Positions 44,233 through 53,543 of a stretch of 64,000 bases of DNA are shown here, one piece after another (positions within the stretch are counted from its first letter, which is position 1; every line of letters begins with the position of its first letter). The stretch is from Citrobacter telavivensis (GTDB lineage Bacteria > Pseudomonadota > Gammaproteobacteria > Enterobacterales > Enterobacteriaceae). The stretch is from contig CP045205.1 of the NCBI GenBank assembly GCA_009363175.1, positions 124,001-188,000 on the forward strand, written 5' to 3'. A program made the translations under genes and the position numbers. The notes under the pieces were generated by a model that did not search any database, had not been told where the DNA came from, and saw only the letters and a program-made list of their open reading frames with translations.

Positions 44233-44955
44233 ATGAAATTCTCACTAAACATTACCGACTGGCGGGCGATGGCGCCAGGTCTGGGCGAATCAATACAGTG
44301 GTTGCAATGGTCACGGCATCCGCACGCCATCGATCCGGCGGCGGCACAGGGAAAACTGCGTGAACTGCCAATGATGACCGCCCGTCGTCTTAGCTCCGGC
44401 AGTAAACTGGCCGTCGAGTGCGGGCTGGCGATGCTGCGTCGCCACGATATCGATGCGGTGCTGTACACCAGTCGGCACGGTGAACTTGAACGTAACTACC
44501 GCATTCTGCATGCGCTGGCGACCGAACAGGCGCTCTCACCGACCGATTTCGCGTTGTCGGTACACAATTCAGCGGTGGGCAACCTGACTATCGCGGCCAA
44601 ACACCCCATCGTCTCGTCATCGCTTTCCGCCGGGCGCGATACCTTCCAGCAGGGGTTATGTGAAGTCATCTGCCTGCTACAGGCGGGTTATCAGCGCGTG
44701 TTGATGGTCGACTTCGACGGTTTTCTTCCCGAGTTCTACCACCCGCGACTCCCGGAAAATATGCCAACCTGGCCGTACGCCACCGCACTGGTCTGCGAAG
44801 CAGGTAACGACTGGGTGTGTGAGAGCGAACCGGTTCTGGCTGGCGCTGAAACCGCGCTCCCGCAAAGCCTGCTATTTTTACAGCACTATTTACTGAATGC
44901 CGAGGCGTTTACCCTCCCCGGCGAGCGCGTGCAGTGGCACTGGAGTCGGACATGA
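44233..44955 (+). CDS. apeC: APE chain-length-factor-like ketosynthase partner ApeC
   Basis: ApeC is a 240-residue protein related to the N-terminal half of beta-ketoacyl synthases. Where an active ketosynthase has TACSSS, this protein reads SVHNSAVGNL, so it lacks the catalytic Cys. In Xenorhabdus, the homologous protein is the chain-length-factor partner of ketosynthase ApeO. I chose ATG 44233 rather than the TTG just before it. The stop overlaps the apeD start as ATGA. Confidence 0.85.
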   Translation: MKFSLNITDWRAMAPGLGESIQWLQWSRHPHAIDPAAAQGKLRELPMMTARRLSSGSKLAVECGLAMLRRHDIDAVLYTSRHGELERNYRILHALATEQALSPTDFALSVHNSAVGNLTIAAKHPIVSSSLSAGRDTFQQGLCEVICLLQAGYQRVLMVDFDGFLPEFYHPRLPENMPTWPYATALVCEAGNDWVCESEPVLAGAETALPQSLLFLQHYLLNAEAFTLPGERVQWHWSRT

Positions 44956-45767
44956 AAGGGGTCATCTCCTCGTTGAACCGACTCTGGCGGATCGCCATGA
45001 CCGGCTTCTGCTTCGCCCTCTTCGGACTCGGCGGGCTGCTGCTTTCGGTCGTCTGGTTTAACGTTTTGTTAGTTTTCGTATGGGACAACGCCCGCCGCCG
45101 CCGCATTGCCCGGCGCAGTATCGCCGCCAGTTTCCGTCTCTTTTTAACGGTGACCCGCGTGCTGGGCGTGCTGGATTATCAGATGAAAGGGGTGGATATT
45201 TTGCGTCAGGAACGCGGATGTCTGGTGGTCGCGAATCACCCCACCCTGATCGATTATGTACTGCTGGCGTCGGTGATGCCCGAAACAGATTGTCTGGTGA
45301 AAAGCGCGCTGCTGAAGAACCCATTTCTCAGCGGCGTGGTGCGCGCCGCGGATTATCTGGTGAACAGCCAGGCGGACGCCCTGTTACCGGCCAGTCAGCA
45401 ACGACTGGCGCAGGGCGATACGATTTTGATTTTCCCCGAAGGCACCCGCACCCGTCCGGGCGAAGCCATGACGCTGCAACGCGGCGCGGCGAATATCGCC
45501 GTGCGCTGCGGCAGCGATATTCGCGTAGTGACCATCCATTGCAGCCAGCGCATGCTGGATAAAGAAAGCAAATGGTATCAGGTGCCGCCAACTAAACCGC
45601 TGTTTACCGTCGAGGTACGCGAGCGGGTGAAGCTCGACCACTTTTACGACGCAAATTTACAAGAACCGGCGCTGGCGGCAAGACAGCTAAACCGGCATCT
45701 TTTGCTTCAATTACAACCAGGTACGTTACCTCTCTCAGGAATTAATGATGCAAGCGCTTTATCTTGA
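44952..45767 (+). CDS. apeD: APE 1-acyl-glycerol-phosphate acyltransferase-like protein ApeD
   Basis: This is a 271-residue membrane-bound acyltransferase of the PlsC-like family. An N-terminal hydrophobic segment (near 15-40) precedes the HX4D motif in VANHPTLIDYVLL and the FPEGTRTRPGE motif. It probably acylates a glycerol-type or other lipid acceptor with the polyene or a fatty chain. I chose ATG 44952, whose codon overlaps the apeC stop. Its end overlaps apeE. Confidence 0.85.
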   Translation: MKGVISSLNRLWRIAMTGFCFALFGLGGLLLSVVWFNVLLVFVWDNARRRRIARRSIAASFRLFLTVTRVLGVLDYQMKGVDILRQERGCLVVANHPTLIDYVLLASVMPETDCLVKSALLKNPFLSGVVRAADYLVNSQADALLPASQQRLAQGDTILIFPEGTRTRPGEAMTLQRGAANIAVRCGSDIRVVTIHCSQRMLDKESKWYQVPPTKPLFTVEVRERVKLDHFYDANLQEPALAARQLNRHLLLQLQPGTLPLSGINDASALS

Positions 45768-46005
45768 AATTAAAAATCTCATCATAACCACATTGAATCT
45801 GGACGAACTGTCGACAGACGACATTGAAACCGAGGCGGCGCTGTTTGGCGACGGCCTGGGACTGGACTCAATTGATGCCCTGGAACTGGGACTGGCGGTA
45901 AAAAATCAGTACGGCGTGGTGCTTTCTGCGGAAAGCGAAGAGATGCGTCAGCACTTCTTCTCCGTCGCCACGCTGGCATCGTTCATTAATGCGCAACGTG
46001 CCTGA
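45748..46005 (+). CDS. apeE: APE acyl carrier protein ApeE
   Basis: ApeE is an 85-residue acyl carrier protein. The phosphopantetheine site is Ser41 in GLGLDSIDALELG. The first helix starts MQALYLEIKNLII. Two ATGs are adjacent; the second (45748) has AGGA seven bases upstream and fits the family start. It overlaps the apeD stop. It should be activated by AcpT encoded at the end of the cluster. Confidence 0.9.
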   Translation: MQALYLEIKNLIITTLNLDELSTDDIETEAALFGDGLGLDSIDALELGLAVKNQYGVVLSAESEEMRQHFFSVATLASFINAQRA

Positions 46006-46017
46006 GGAGAGTCCGCT

Positions 46018-46269
46018 ATGACCGATCAACACGCCATCTATGACGAAGTCTCTGCGCTGCTGGTTAAGCTGTTTGAGATAGATCCACAGGACATTAAACC
46101 TGAGGCGCGTCTGTACGAAGATCTGGAACTGGACAGCATCGATGCGGTCGACATGATCGTCCATTTGCAAAAGAAGACCGGTAAGAAGATCAAACCGGAA
46201 GAGTTCAAAGCCGTACGCACCGTGCAGGATGTCGTTGACGCGGTAGAACGCCTGCTTAAAGAAGCCTGA
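46018..46269 (+). CDS. apeF: APE acyl carrier protein ApeF
   Basis: ApeF is the second acyl carrier protein, 83 residues, with Ser40 in DLELDSIDAVDMIV as the phosphopantetheine site. It begins 12 bases after apeE with GAGGAGAG upstream. The two carriers differ clearly in sequence, in line with separate roles in starter loading and chain extension. Confidence 0.92.
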   Translation: MTDQHAIYDEVSALLVKLFEIDPQDIKPEARLYEDLELDSIDAVDMIVHLQKKTGKKIKPEEFKAVRTVQDVVDAVERLLKEA

Positions 46270-46275
46270 TTCGCC

Positions 46276-46848
46276 GTGTCGGGCGTTCGCACATTGCCTG
46301 TGCTGACAGGCGTGCTGTTACTCGCCTGGCCTTTCCTGATTTGGTTTGGTCTGGCGCATCATAGCCTGCAGTGGTTACTGCCGCTGATGGCGCTGCTGCT
46401 GTTCTTACGCTTTCGCCAGACCCGGCGACAGGCGGGACCGTTGCGCGTGGTCACCCAGGTGGTGGCGGCGGTGGGTATCACGCTGTGCATCGCCAGTTAC
46501 CTGCTTAAAACCCATCAGCTTCTGCTGTTTTATCCGGTTGTGGTGAACGCCGTCATGCTCGCCGTTTTTGGCGGCTCGCTCTGGTCTTCCATGCCCATAG
46601 TGGAACGACTGGCACGATTGCGCGATCCCCAACTCCCGGATGCGGCGGTGCGTTACACCCGCCGGGTGACGCAGATCTGGTGCGCCTTTTTTATCTTCAA
46701 TGGCGGCGTGGCGCTGTTTACCGCTCTCCATGGCGATATGGCGATGTGGACCGCGTGGAATGGCATGATTGCCTACCTGCTGATGGGCCTGCTCATGGGC
46801 AGCGAATGGCTGATACGCCGTCGGATGATTAATCGAGATTTGCAATGA
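46276..46848 (+). CDS. apeG: APE membrane protein ApeG (COG4648-like)
   Basis: This 190-residue protein has about five or six hydrophobic segments and no recognised catalytic motif. It begins with GTG, six bases after the apeF stop. It corresponds by position to the COG4648 membrane protein ApeG of E. coli CFT073. A role in membrane assembly or export is likely but not shown. Confidence 0.78.
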   Translation: MSGVRTLPVLTGVLLLAWPFLIWFGLAHHSLQWLLPLMALLLFLRFRQTRRQAGPLRVVTQVVAAVGITLCIASYLLKTHQLLLFYPVVVNAVMLAVFGGSLWSSMPIVERLARLRDPQLPDAAVRYTRRVTQIWCAFFIFNGGVALFTALHGDMAMWTAWNGMIAYLLMGLLMGSEWLIRRRMINRDLQ

Positions 46849-48206
46849 AGCAGACCCTGACGCTTGCCGAATGGCTCACCTCCCCTCGTCCGGCGAACAC
46901 GCCCATCGCCTGGCTGGACGAACGTCACTGGACGCTCGGTCACTTGCGCCACGATGTCGCACGGTTGATGGCGCACCTGCAACAGCAGGAAGGCAGTCGC
47001 TGGGCACTCTGTTTTGAAAACAGCTATCTGTTTATCGTTGCGCTGCTGGCCGCCCTGCATGCGGGGAAAACGCCTGTGATTCCAGGGCATAACCGCGTCT
47101 CTTTGCTGGACGAGCAGCGGGCGTTGTTTGACGGTGTGCTGAGCGATAAAACGCTCGGCTGGCAGGGACCGCTGTGGGTTGTCAGCTCAGCCATGACGCT
47201 CAGCGACGAGGCGTTTATCTTCCCGCCCCTGCGCCACGATGCGTTTATCGAGCTGTTTACCTCGGGCTCGACCGGGCAGCCGAAACGTATCGTCAAACCC
47301 GTTGACCGTCTGGACCATGAAGCCGAACTGTTGGCAGCGCGCTTTGCCGACCGCCTGGCAGGCTGCCGGATAGTGGCCTCGGTTGTACCACAGCATCTGT
47401 ACGGTCTGACGTTCCGCATTTTCCTGCCGATGGCGCTGGGCCTGCCGCTGCATGCGGCCATGCTTTACTATGCGGAACAACTGGCCGCGCTGGGCCGCGA
47501 ACATCGCTATGTGTTTATCAGCAGTCCGGCGTTTTTAAAACGCCTCGACCACCAGCTTCCTGCGCCGTCGGTGGACATGATCCTCTCGGCAGGCGGCATG
47601 TTGCCGTGGCAGGACGTGACGCAGACCGCCGCCTGGCTGAACGTCTGGCCGGATGAGATCTACGGCAGCACCGAGACCGGCATTCTGGCCTGGCGCTATC
47701 GTCAACAAGAGAATGTCACCTGGCTGCCCTTCCCCGGCGTGTCATTTACCGCAGAAGATGAAGCATTTCGCGTCTTCTCTCCGCTGATCGCCGACGCTAA
47801 CGGTCTGCTGCTTGACGATATCCTGCAGTTTGAGCCAAACGGCCAGTTCCGCCTGATGGGACGCCGTGGGCGAGTGGTCAAAATTGAAGAGAAACGCATT
47901 TCGCTCAGCGAAGTTGAGCAACGCCTGCTGGAGCTGGAGGGCATCCGCGACGTCGCCGCCCTGCCGATTGCGCGTGGCGGTCGCCAGGGGGTGGGCGTAC
48001 TGCTGGTCCTGAATGACGAGGCGCGCCAGCGCTGGCAGAACAGCGGCGGAAAAACCCAGGAGCTGACGTGGCGACGGGCGCTGCTGCCGTGGCTGGAGCC
48101 GGTCGCCGTACCGCGTTACTGGCGGGTCATCGACGAAATCCCGGTCAACAGTATGAATAAGCGTGTCTATGCGCAATTACAGGAGTTGTTTCATGATACC
48201 CCATGA
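46845..48206 (+). CDS. apeH: APE AMP-dependent acyl/aryl ligase ApeH
   Basis: ApeH is a 453-residue ANL-superfamily enzyme that adenylates an aromatic acid and loads it on a carrier protein to start chain synthesis. The P-loop-like A3 motif ELFTSGSTGQPKRIVKP is near residue 136-152, and the core motif IYGSTETGILAWR near 270. It overlaps apeG by four bases and apeI by 14. Confidence 0.88.
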   Translation: MKQTLTLAEWLTSPRPANTPIAWLDERHWTLGHLRHDVARLMAHLQQQEGSRWALCFENSYLFIVALLAALHAGKTPVIPGHNRVSLLDEQRALFDGVLSDKTLGWQGPLWVVSSAMTLSDEAFIFPPLRHDAFIELFTSGSTGQPKRIVKPVDRLDHEAELLAARFADRLAGCRIVASVVPQHLYGLTFRIFLPMALGLPLHAAMLYYAEQLAALGREHRYVFISSPAFLKRLDHQLPAPSVDMILSAGGMLPWQDVTQTAAWLNVWPDEIYGSTETGILAWRYRQQENVTWLPFPGVSFTAEDEAFRVFSPLIADANGLLLDDILQFEPNGQFRLMGRRGRVVKIEEKRISLSEVEQRLLELEGIRDVAALPIARGGRQGVGVLLVLNDEARQRWQNSGGKTQELTWRRALLPWLEPVAVPRYWRVIDEIPVNSMNKRVYAQLQELFHDTP

Positions 48207-48546
48207 AATTGAGCGCCATCAGGCACAGCCCCAACAGATTGAGGTCGTCCTGCATCTTGATCCTTCCCTTTTCTGGTTCAGCGGCCATTTTGCCGTGCAG
48301 CCGCTGCTGCCGGGCGTCGCGCAGATGGACTGGGTGATGCACTATGCCACCACCCTGCTCGCCCCCGGCTGGCGTTTTCACAGCATTCAGAACGTGAAGT
48401 TCCAGGCACCGCTGCTGCCGGAAAACACCGTCACGTTAACCCTGAGCTGGCAGGAAGCACGTCAGCTCCTGACGTTTAGCTATCAACGCCACGATGGCGA
48501 TGCGCGCCATACCGCCAGCAGCGGGAAGATCCGGCTATGTCGTTGA
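48193..48546 (+). CDS. apeI: APE hotdog-fold dehydratase-like protein ApeI
   Basis: ApeI is a 117-residue single hotdog-fold protein. The FabZ-like motif FSGHFAVQPLLPGVAQMDW contains the catalytic His (about residue 30). It probably dehydrates the beta-hydroxyacyl intermediate, together with or alternative to ApeP. I chose ATG 48193, which has AGGAG eight bases upstream; ten more upstream codons are open but lie inside apeH. It overlaps apeJ by ten bases. Confidence 0.85.
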   Translation: MIPHEIERHQAQPQQIEVVLHLDPSLFWFSGHFAVQPLLPGVAQMDWVMHYATTLLAPGWRFHSIQNVKFQAPLLPENTVTLTLSWQEARQLLTFSYQRHDGDARHTASSGKIRLCR

Positions 48547-50228
48547 CCTTGTCCCCCTGCGTGCTGATCCCCTGCTATAACCACGGCGCCATGATGTCGC
48601 GCGTGCTGGCACGCCTGCAGCCATTTAATCTGCCGTGTATTGTGGTGGACGACGGCAGCGACGCGGCTACGCAGCAGGAACTGGACAGGCTCGCCGCAGG
48701 CACCGCAAACCTGACCTTAATTCGTCTGGCGGAAAACGCCGGCAAGGGCGCGGCGGTGATCCGCGGATTAGAGGCGGCCGCAGAGGCCGGATTTACCCAT
48801 GCCGTCCAGGTCGACGCCGACGGTCAACATGCGATTGAAGACATTCCAAAGCTGCTGGAACTGGCACAGGCGCACCCCGCCGCGCTGATCTCCGGACAGC
48901 CGATTTACGATGATTCCATCCCCCGTTCGCGCCTGTACGGACGCTGGATAACCCACGTCTGGGTGTGGATTGAAACCCTTTCGCTGCAACTGAAAGACAG
49001 CATGTGCGGCTTTCGCGTCTACCCGGTCAGCCCCACGCGCCAACTGGCGCAACGGGTCACGCTCGGCAAGCGGATGGATTTCGACACCGAAGTGATGGTG
49101 CGTCTCTGGTGGCAGGGCACCCCCAGCTATTTTGTCCCGACCCGCGTGACGTATCCGCCGGACGGGCTGTCGCATTTCGATGCCTTCAAAGATAACTGTC
49201 GTATTTCACTGATGCACACGCGCCTGTTCTTCGGCATGTTGCCCCGCATCCCGTCGCTGCTGTTGCGTCGAGCGTCACCGCACTGGGCGCAGCAGCAGGA
49301 AGTGAAAGGGCTATGGGGAATGCGCCTGATGCTGTGGGTATGGCGTCTGCTGGGGCGTAGGGCGTTCACGCTGCTGCTCTGGCCTGTTGTCGGCGTGTAC
49401 TGGCTGACCGCAGCCCCCGCGCGCCGCGCGTCACAGAACTGGATCGCCCGCGTGCGTGCGCAGTTGACCGCGCACCAGAGACCCGTGCCGGCTAACCTCT
49501 CCAGCTATCAACACTTCCTGCGCTTCGGCAACGCGATGCTCGATAAAATCGCCAGTTGGCGCGGTGAGCTGCATTTTGGCCGCGACGTGGTATTTGCGCC
49601 TGGGGCAGAAGAGGCGCTGAACGTCAGCGATCCCCGCGGTAAACTGCTGCTGGCCTCGCACCTGGGCGATGTTGAAGCCTGCCGCGCGCTGGCGCAGTTG
49701 CAGGGCAGCAAAACCATCAACGCGCTGGTATTCAGCGATAACGCCCGGCGCTTTAAGCAGATTATGGAAGAGATGGCGCCGCAGGCCGGACTCAACCTGA
49801 TGCCGGTGACCGACATCGGCCCGGACACCGCCATTGCGCTCAAAGAGAAGCTGGAGCGTGGAGAATGGATTGCCATCGTCGGCGACCGCATCGCGGTGAA
49901 TCCGCAGCGCGGCGGCGAATGGCGCGTCTGCTGGAGCCGTTTTATGGGGCAAGCCGCCCCGTTCCCACAGGGGCCGTTTATCCTCGCCTCGATTTTGCGC
50001 TGCCCGGTGGATCTCCTCTTTGCTCTACGCCAGCAGGAGAAGCTGTGCGTTCACTGCGAGCCATTCGCCGACCCGCTGGTATTGCCGCGCGCCGACCGCC
50101 AACAGGCGCTACAGCAGACCATCGACCGCTATGCCGAACGCCTTGAGCACTACGCGCTACAGTCGCCGCTCGACTGGTTTAACTTTTTCGATTTCTGGCA
50201 GTTGCCGGAACCCAAAAACAAGGAGTAA
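48537..50228 (+). CDS. apeJ: APE fused glycosyltransferase-acyltransferase ApeJ
   Basis: This 563-residue protein has two parts. The N-terminal half (about 1-240) is a family 2 glycosyltransferase with IVVDDGSDAAT near residue 35 and the metal motif QVDADGQH near 93. The C-terminal half (about 320-560) resembles LpxL/HtrB lauroyl transferases, with LLASHLGDVEACRAL near 372 and a second block near 440 (WIAIVGDRIAV). A hydrophobic segment lies between them. It may glycosylate and acylate the APE lipid anchor. Confidence 0.82.
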   Translation: MSLTLSPCVLIPCYNHGAMMSRVLARLQPFNLPCIVVDDGSDAATQQELDRLAAGTANLTLIRLAENAGKGAAVIRGLEAAAEAGFTHAVQVDADGQHAIEDIPKLLELAQAHPAALISGQPIYDDSIPRSRLYGRWITHVWVWIETLSLQLKDSMCGFRVYPVSPTRQLAQRVTLGKRMDFDTEVMVRLWWQGTPSYFVPTRVTYPPDGLSHFDAFKDNCRISLMHTRLFFGMLPRIPSLLLRRASPHWAQQQEVKGLWGMRLMLWVWRLLGRRAFTLLLWPVVGVYWLTAAPARRASQNWIARVRAQLTAHQRPVPANLSSYQHFLRFGNAMLDKIASWRGELHFGRDVVFAPGAEEALNVSDPRGKLLLASHLGDVEACRALAQLQGSKTINALVFSDNARRFKQIMEEMAPQAGLNLMPVTDIGPDTAIALKEKLERGEWIAIVGDRIAVNPQRGGEWRVCWSRFMGQAAPFPQGPFILASILRCPVDLLFALRQQEKLCVHCEPFADPLVLPRADRQQALQQTIDRYAERLEHYALQSPLDWFNFFDFWQLPEPKNKE

Positions 50229-50231
50229 AGG

Positions 50232-50654
50232 GTGCTGAACGATCCCCGCTTTACGGCTGAAGTCGAGCTAACCATTCCGTTTCACGACGTCGATATGATG
50301 GGCGTGGCGTGGCACGGCAACTATTTCCGTTACTTCGAGATCGCCCGCGAAGCGCTGCTTAACCAGTTCGACTACGGCTATCGCCAGATGAAAGCCTCCG
50401 GCTACCTGTGGCCGGTGGTGGATACCCGCGTCAAATACCGCAATCCGTTGACCTTTGAGCAGCGCATTCGCGTACGCGCGCGCCTGGAAGAGTTCGAAAA
50501 CCGCCTGCGCATTGGCTATGAAATTTTCGACGCCGAAAGCGGGAAACGCGCGACCACGGGGTACACCATTCAGGTCGCAGTGGAAGAGAAAAGCCGCGAG
50601 ATGTGCTTCGTCTGCCCGGACATACTGTTTGAACGCATGGGGGTGATGCCATGA
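50232..50654 (+). CDS. apeK: APE acyl-ACP thioesterase ApeK
   Basis: ApeK is a 140-residue 4-hydroxybenzoyl-CoA-type thioesterase of the hotdog family. The family motif reads FHDVDMMGVAWHGNYFRYFE near residue 17-36, with the conserved Asp and Glu. It begins with GTG four bases after apeJ. Its likely role is release or editing of the polyene chain from its carrier. Confidence 0.83.
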   Translation: MLNDPRFTAEVELTIPFHDVDMMGVAWHGNYFRYFEIAREALLNQFDYGYRQMKASGYLWPVVDTRVKYRNPLTFEQRIRVRARLEEFENRLRIGYEIFDAESGKRATTGYTIQVAVEEKSREMCFVCPDILFERMGVMP

Positions 50655-51256
50655 GGTTTCTGCCGCTGCTGGCGCTGCTCATTAGCCCGTTCGTCAACGC
50701 CCTGACGCTTGACGAGTTGCAACAGCGCTTTACCGAACAGCCGGTGATCCGCGCACATTTCGATCAAACCCGGACGATTAAGGATCTGCCGCAGCCGTTG
50801 CGATCCGCGGGAACGATGTTGATCGCCCGCGACCAGGGACTGTTGTGGGATCAAACCCGGCCGTTCCCGATGCAACTACTGCTGGACGATACGCGAATGG
50901 TACAGGCCATCAACGGTCAGCCGCCACAAACCATCACCGCCGACAACAACCCGCAGATGTTTCAGTTTAACCACCTGCTGCGTGGGCTGTTTCAGGCTGA
51001 CCGCAAAGTGCTGGAGCAAAACTTCCGCGTGGAGTTTGCTGATAGCGGAGAAGGCCGCTGGACCCTGCGCCTGACGCCGATCACCACGCCGCTGGATAAG
51101 ATCTTCGCCACTATCGATTTGGCAGGGAAAACGTATCTGGAACGCATTGAGCTGAACGACAAACAGGGCGACCGCACCGATATCGCACTTTCTCAACACC
51201 AACTGACGCCTGCGCAACTGACCGATGACGAACGCCAACGCTTTGCCGCACAGTAA
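50651..51256 (+). CDS. apeL: APE LolA-like periplasmic carrier ApeL
   Basis: ApeL is a 201-residue protein related to the outer-membrane lipoprotein carrier LolA. It has a short signal peptide (MRFLPLLALLISPFVNA) followed by LTLDELQQRFTEQPVIRAHF. It probably moves the APE lipid or an associated molecule through the periplasm. Its start overlaps the apeK stop by four bases, and its 3' end overlaps apeM. Confidence 0.84.
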   Translation: MRFLPLLALLISPFVNALTLDELQQRFTEQPVIRAHFDQTRTIKDLPQPLRSAGTMLIARDQGLLWDQTRPFPMQLLLDDTRMVQAINGQPPQTITADNNPQMFQFNHLLRGLFQADRKVLEQNFRVEFADSGEGRWTLRLTPITTPLDKIFATIDLAGKTYLERIELNDKQGDRTDIALSQHQLTPAQLTDDERQRFAAQ

Positions 51257-53543
51257 ACGCCCCGCGCTGTTATGGGGAATCGCCTGCATTATGATGCTGG
51301 GCGTGTTGCTGATGTTGCTGCCTCAGGCGCGGCTCAATAGCAGCGTACTGGCGATGCTGCCAAAACAGGCTCTGGGGGCGATTCCCCCGAGCCTGAATGA
51401 CGGCTTTATGCAGCGTCTTGACCGTCAACTGGTCTGGCTGGTCAGTCCCGGCAAAAAGGCCGATCCGACGATCGCCCGCGACTGGCTGGCGATGCTGCAA
51501 CAGTCACAGGCATTGGCAGAGGTGAAGGGCCCGATGGATGCCGACAGCCAACAGGCGTGGGGCGCGTTCTTCTGGCAGCATCGCAACGGCCTGATCGACC
51601 CGCAGACCCGTGCCCGTTTGCAAAACGGCGGCGAGGCGCAGGCGCAATGGATTCTTTCTCAGCTCTATTCCGCGTTTTCCGGCGTCAGCGGTAAAGAACT
51701 CCAAAACGACCCGCTGATGCTCATGCGCGGCTCACAGCTGGCGATGGCCGAAAACGGTCAGCGTCTGCGGCTGATGGACGGCTGGTTAGTCGCGCAGGAC
51801 AGCCAGGGAAACTACTGGTATCTGCTGCATGGCGAACTGGCCGGTTCATCGTTCGATATGCAACAGACGCATCATCTGGTGACCACGCTCGGCACGCTTG
51901 AAGGGGAGCTGAAAGCGCGCTATCCGCAGGCGCAGTTGCTGTCGCGTGGAACGGTATTCTACAGCGATTACGCCAGCCAGCAGGCAAAGCAGGATGTTTC
52001 CACGCTCGGTGTGGCGACGGTGCTGGGCGTGCTGCTACTGATTGTCGCGGTGTTCCGTTCGCTACGTCCGCTGCTGCTGTGTCTGCTGTCGATTGCCGTG
52101 GGCGCGCTGGCGGGAACCGTCGTCACGCTGCTTACCTTCGGTGAACTGCATCTGATGACGCTGGTGATGAGCATGAGCATCATTGGCATCTCCGCCGACT
52201 ACACGCTGTACTACCTGACCGAACGGATGGTACACGGCGCTGAAACCTCGCCCTGGGAAAGCCTGGCGAAAGTGCGTAACGCGCTGTTGCTGGCGCTGCT
52301 GACCACCGTCGCGGCATACCTGATTATGATGCTCGCCCCCTTCCCCGGCATTCGCCAGATGGCGGTGTTTGCGGCCGTGGGGCTGAGCGCCTCCTGCCTG
52401 ACCGTGATTTTCTGGCACCCGTGGCTGTGCCGTGGACTACCGGTGCGCCCGGTTCCGGCGATGGTGTTGATGCTGCGCTGGCTTGCCGCCTGGCGACGTA
52501 ATAAAAAACTCTCCGTGGGTCTGCCGGTGGCACTCGCGCTTTTCGCGCTGGCCGGGCTGGCGACCCTGCGTGTGGACGACGATATCTCGCAGTTGCAGGC
52601 GCTACCGCAGCACATTCTGGCACAGGAAAAAACCATTACCGCGCTGACCGGACAGAGCGTCGATCAGAAGTGGTTTGTGGTGTACGGCGACTCCGCGCAG
52701 CAGACGCTGGAACGGCTGGAGGCCTTTGTCCCGGCGCTGGTACAGGCGAAAAAAGAGGGGCTGCTCAGCGGCTATCGCACGATCCCGCTGAATTCACTGC
52801 CCCGTCAGCAGCAGGATCTCATTTTGCTGAGAAACGCCGCGCCCGCCGTCACTCACGCCCTCAACAACGCCGGACTGACGACGGTCAACCCCGATCTCAC
52901 CCCTATGCCCGTCACCGTCGATGCCTGGCTTGCCAGCCCGGCCAGCGAAGGCTGGCGACTGCTGTGGCTGAGCCTGGCCGACGGCGAAAGCGGTGTACTG
53001 GTGCCGGTAGACGGCGTCAAACAAAGCGCCGCGCTCAACGCGCTCAGCGAGAAATACCCCGGCGTCGCATGGGTGGATCGCAAAAGTACCTTTGACGCAC
53101 TGTTTGCGCTGTACCGTAACGTGCTGACCGGACTGCTGTTTGTCGCGCTGGCGGTGATTGCCTGCGGCGCGATCGCCCGGTTGGGCTGGCGCAGCGGCGT
53201 CGTTAGCCTCGTGCCGTCGGTACTGTCTTTGGGCTGTGGCCTGGCGGTACTGTCATTGAGCGGTCATGCGGTCAATCTGTTCTCGCTGCTGGCGCTGGTA
53301 CTGGTGCTGGGAATCGGTATTAACTACACGCTGTTTTTCAGTAATCCGCGCGGAACGCCGTTGACCTCCCTGTTAGCCATCTCGCTGGCAATGATGACCA
53401 CGCTGCTGACGCTCGGCATGCTGGTCTTTAGCGCCACCCAGGCGATCAGCAGTTTTGGCATTGTGCTGGTTAGCGGCATTTTCACCGCGTTCCTGCTTTC
53501 CCCTCTGGCGATGCCGACGAAAAAAGAGAAAAAACGAGAATGA
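51225..53543 (+). CDS. apeM: APE MMPL/RND-type exporter ApeM
   Basis: ApeM is a 772-residue membrane transporter of the RND/MMPL class, with two repeats, each of one helix, a periplasmic domain, and five more helices (about 255-400 and 630-765). It is a likely pump for the APE lipid across the inner membrane. The chosen ATG overlaps apeL by 32 bases; a start a few codons later is possible. The stop overlaps apeN as ATGA. Confidence 0.85.
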   Translation: MTNANALPHSKRPALLWGIACIMMLGVLLMLLPQARLNSSVLAMLPKQALGAIPPSLNDGFMQRLDRQLVWLVSPGKKADPTIARDWLAMLQQSQALAEVKGPMDADSQQAWGAFFWQHRNGLIDPQTRARLQNGGEAQAQWILSQLYSAFSGVSGKELQNDPLMLMRGSQLAMAENGQRLRLMDGWLVAQDSQGNYWYLLHGELAGSSFDMQQTHHLVTTLGTLEGELKARYPQAQLLSRGTVFYSDYASQQAKQDVSTLGVATVLGVLLLIVAVFRSLRPLLLCLLSIAVGALAGTVVTLLTFGELHLMTLVMSMSIIGISADYTLYYLTERMVHGAETSPWESLAKVRNALLLALLTTVAAYLIMMLAPFPGIRQMAVFAAVGLSASCLTVIFWHPWLCRGLPVRPVPAMVLMLRWLAAWRRNKKLSVGLPVALALFALAGLATLRVDDDISQLQALPQHILAQEKTITALTGQSVDQKWFVVYGDSAQQTLERLEAFVPALVQAKKEGLLSGYRTIPLNSLPRQQQDLILLRNAAPAVTHALNNAGLTTVNPDLTPMPVTVDAWLASPASEGWRLLWLSLADGESGVLVPVDGVKQSAALNALSEKYPGVAWVDRKSTFDALFALYRNVLTGLLFVALAVIACGAIARLGWRSGVVSLVPSVLSLGCGLAVLSLSGHAVNLFSLLALVLVLGIGINYTLFFSNPRGTPLTSLLAISLAMMTTLLTLGMLVFSATQAISSFGIVLVSGIFTAFLLSPLAMPTKKEKKRE

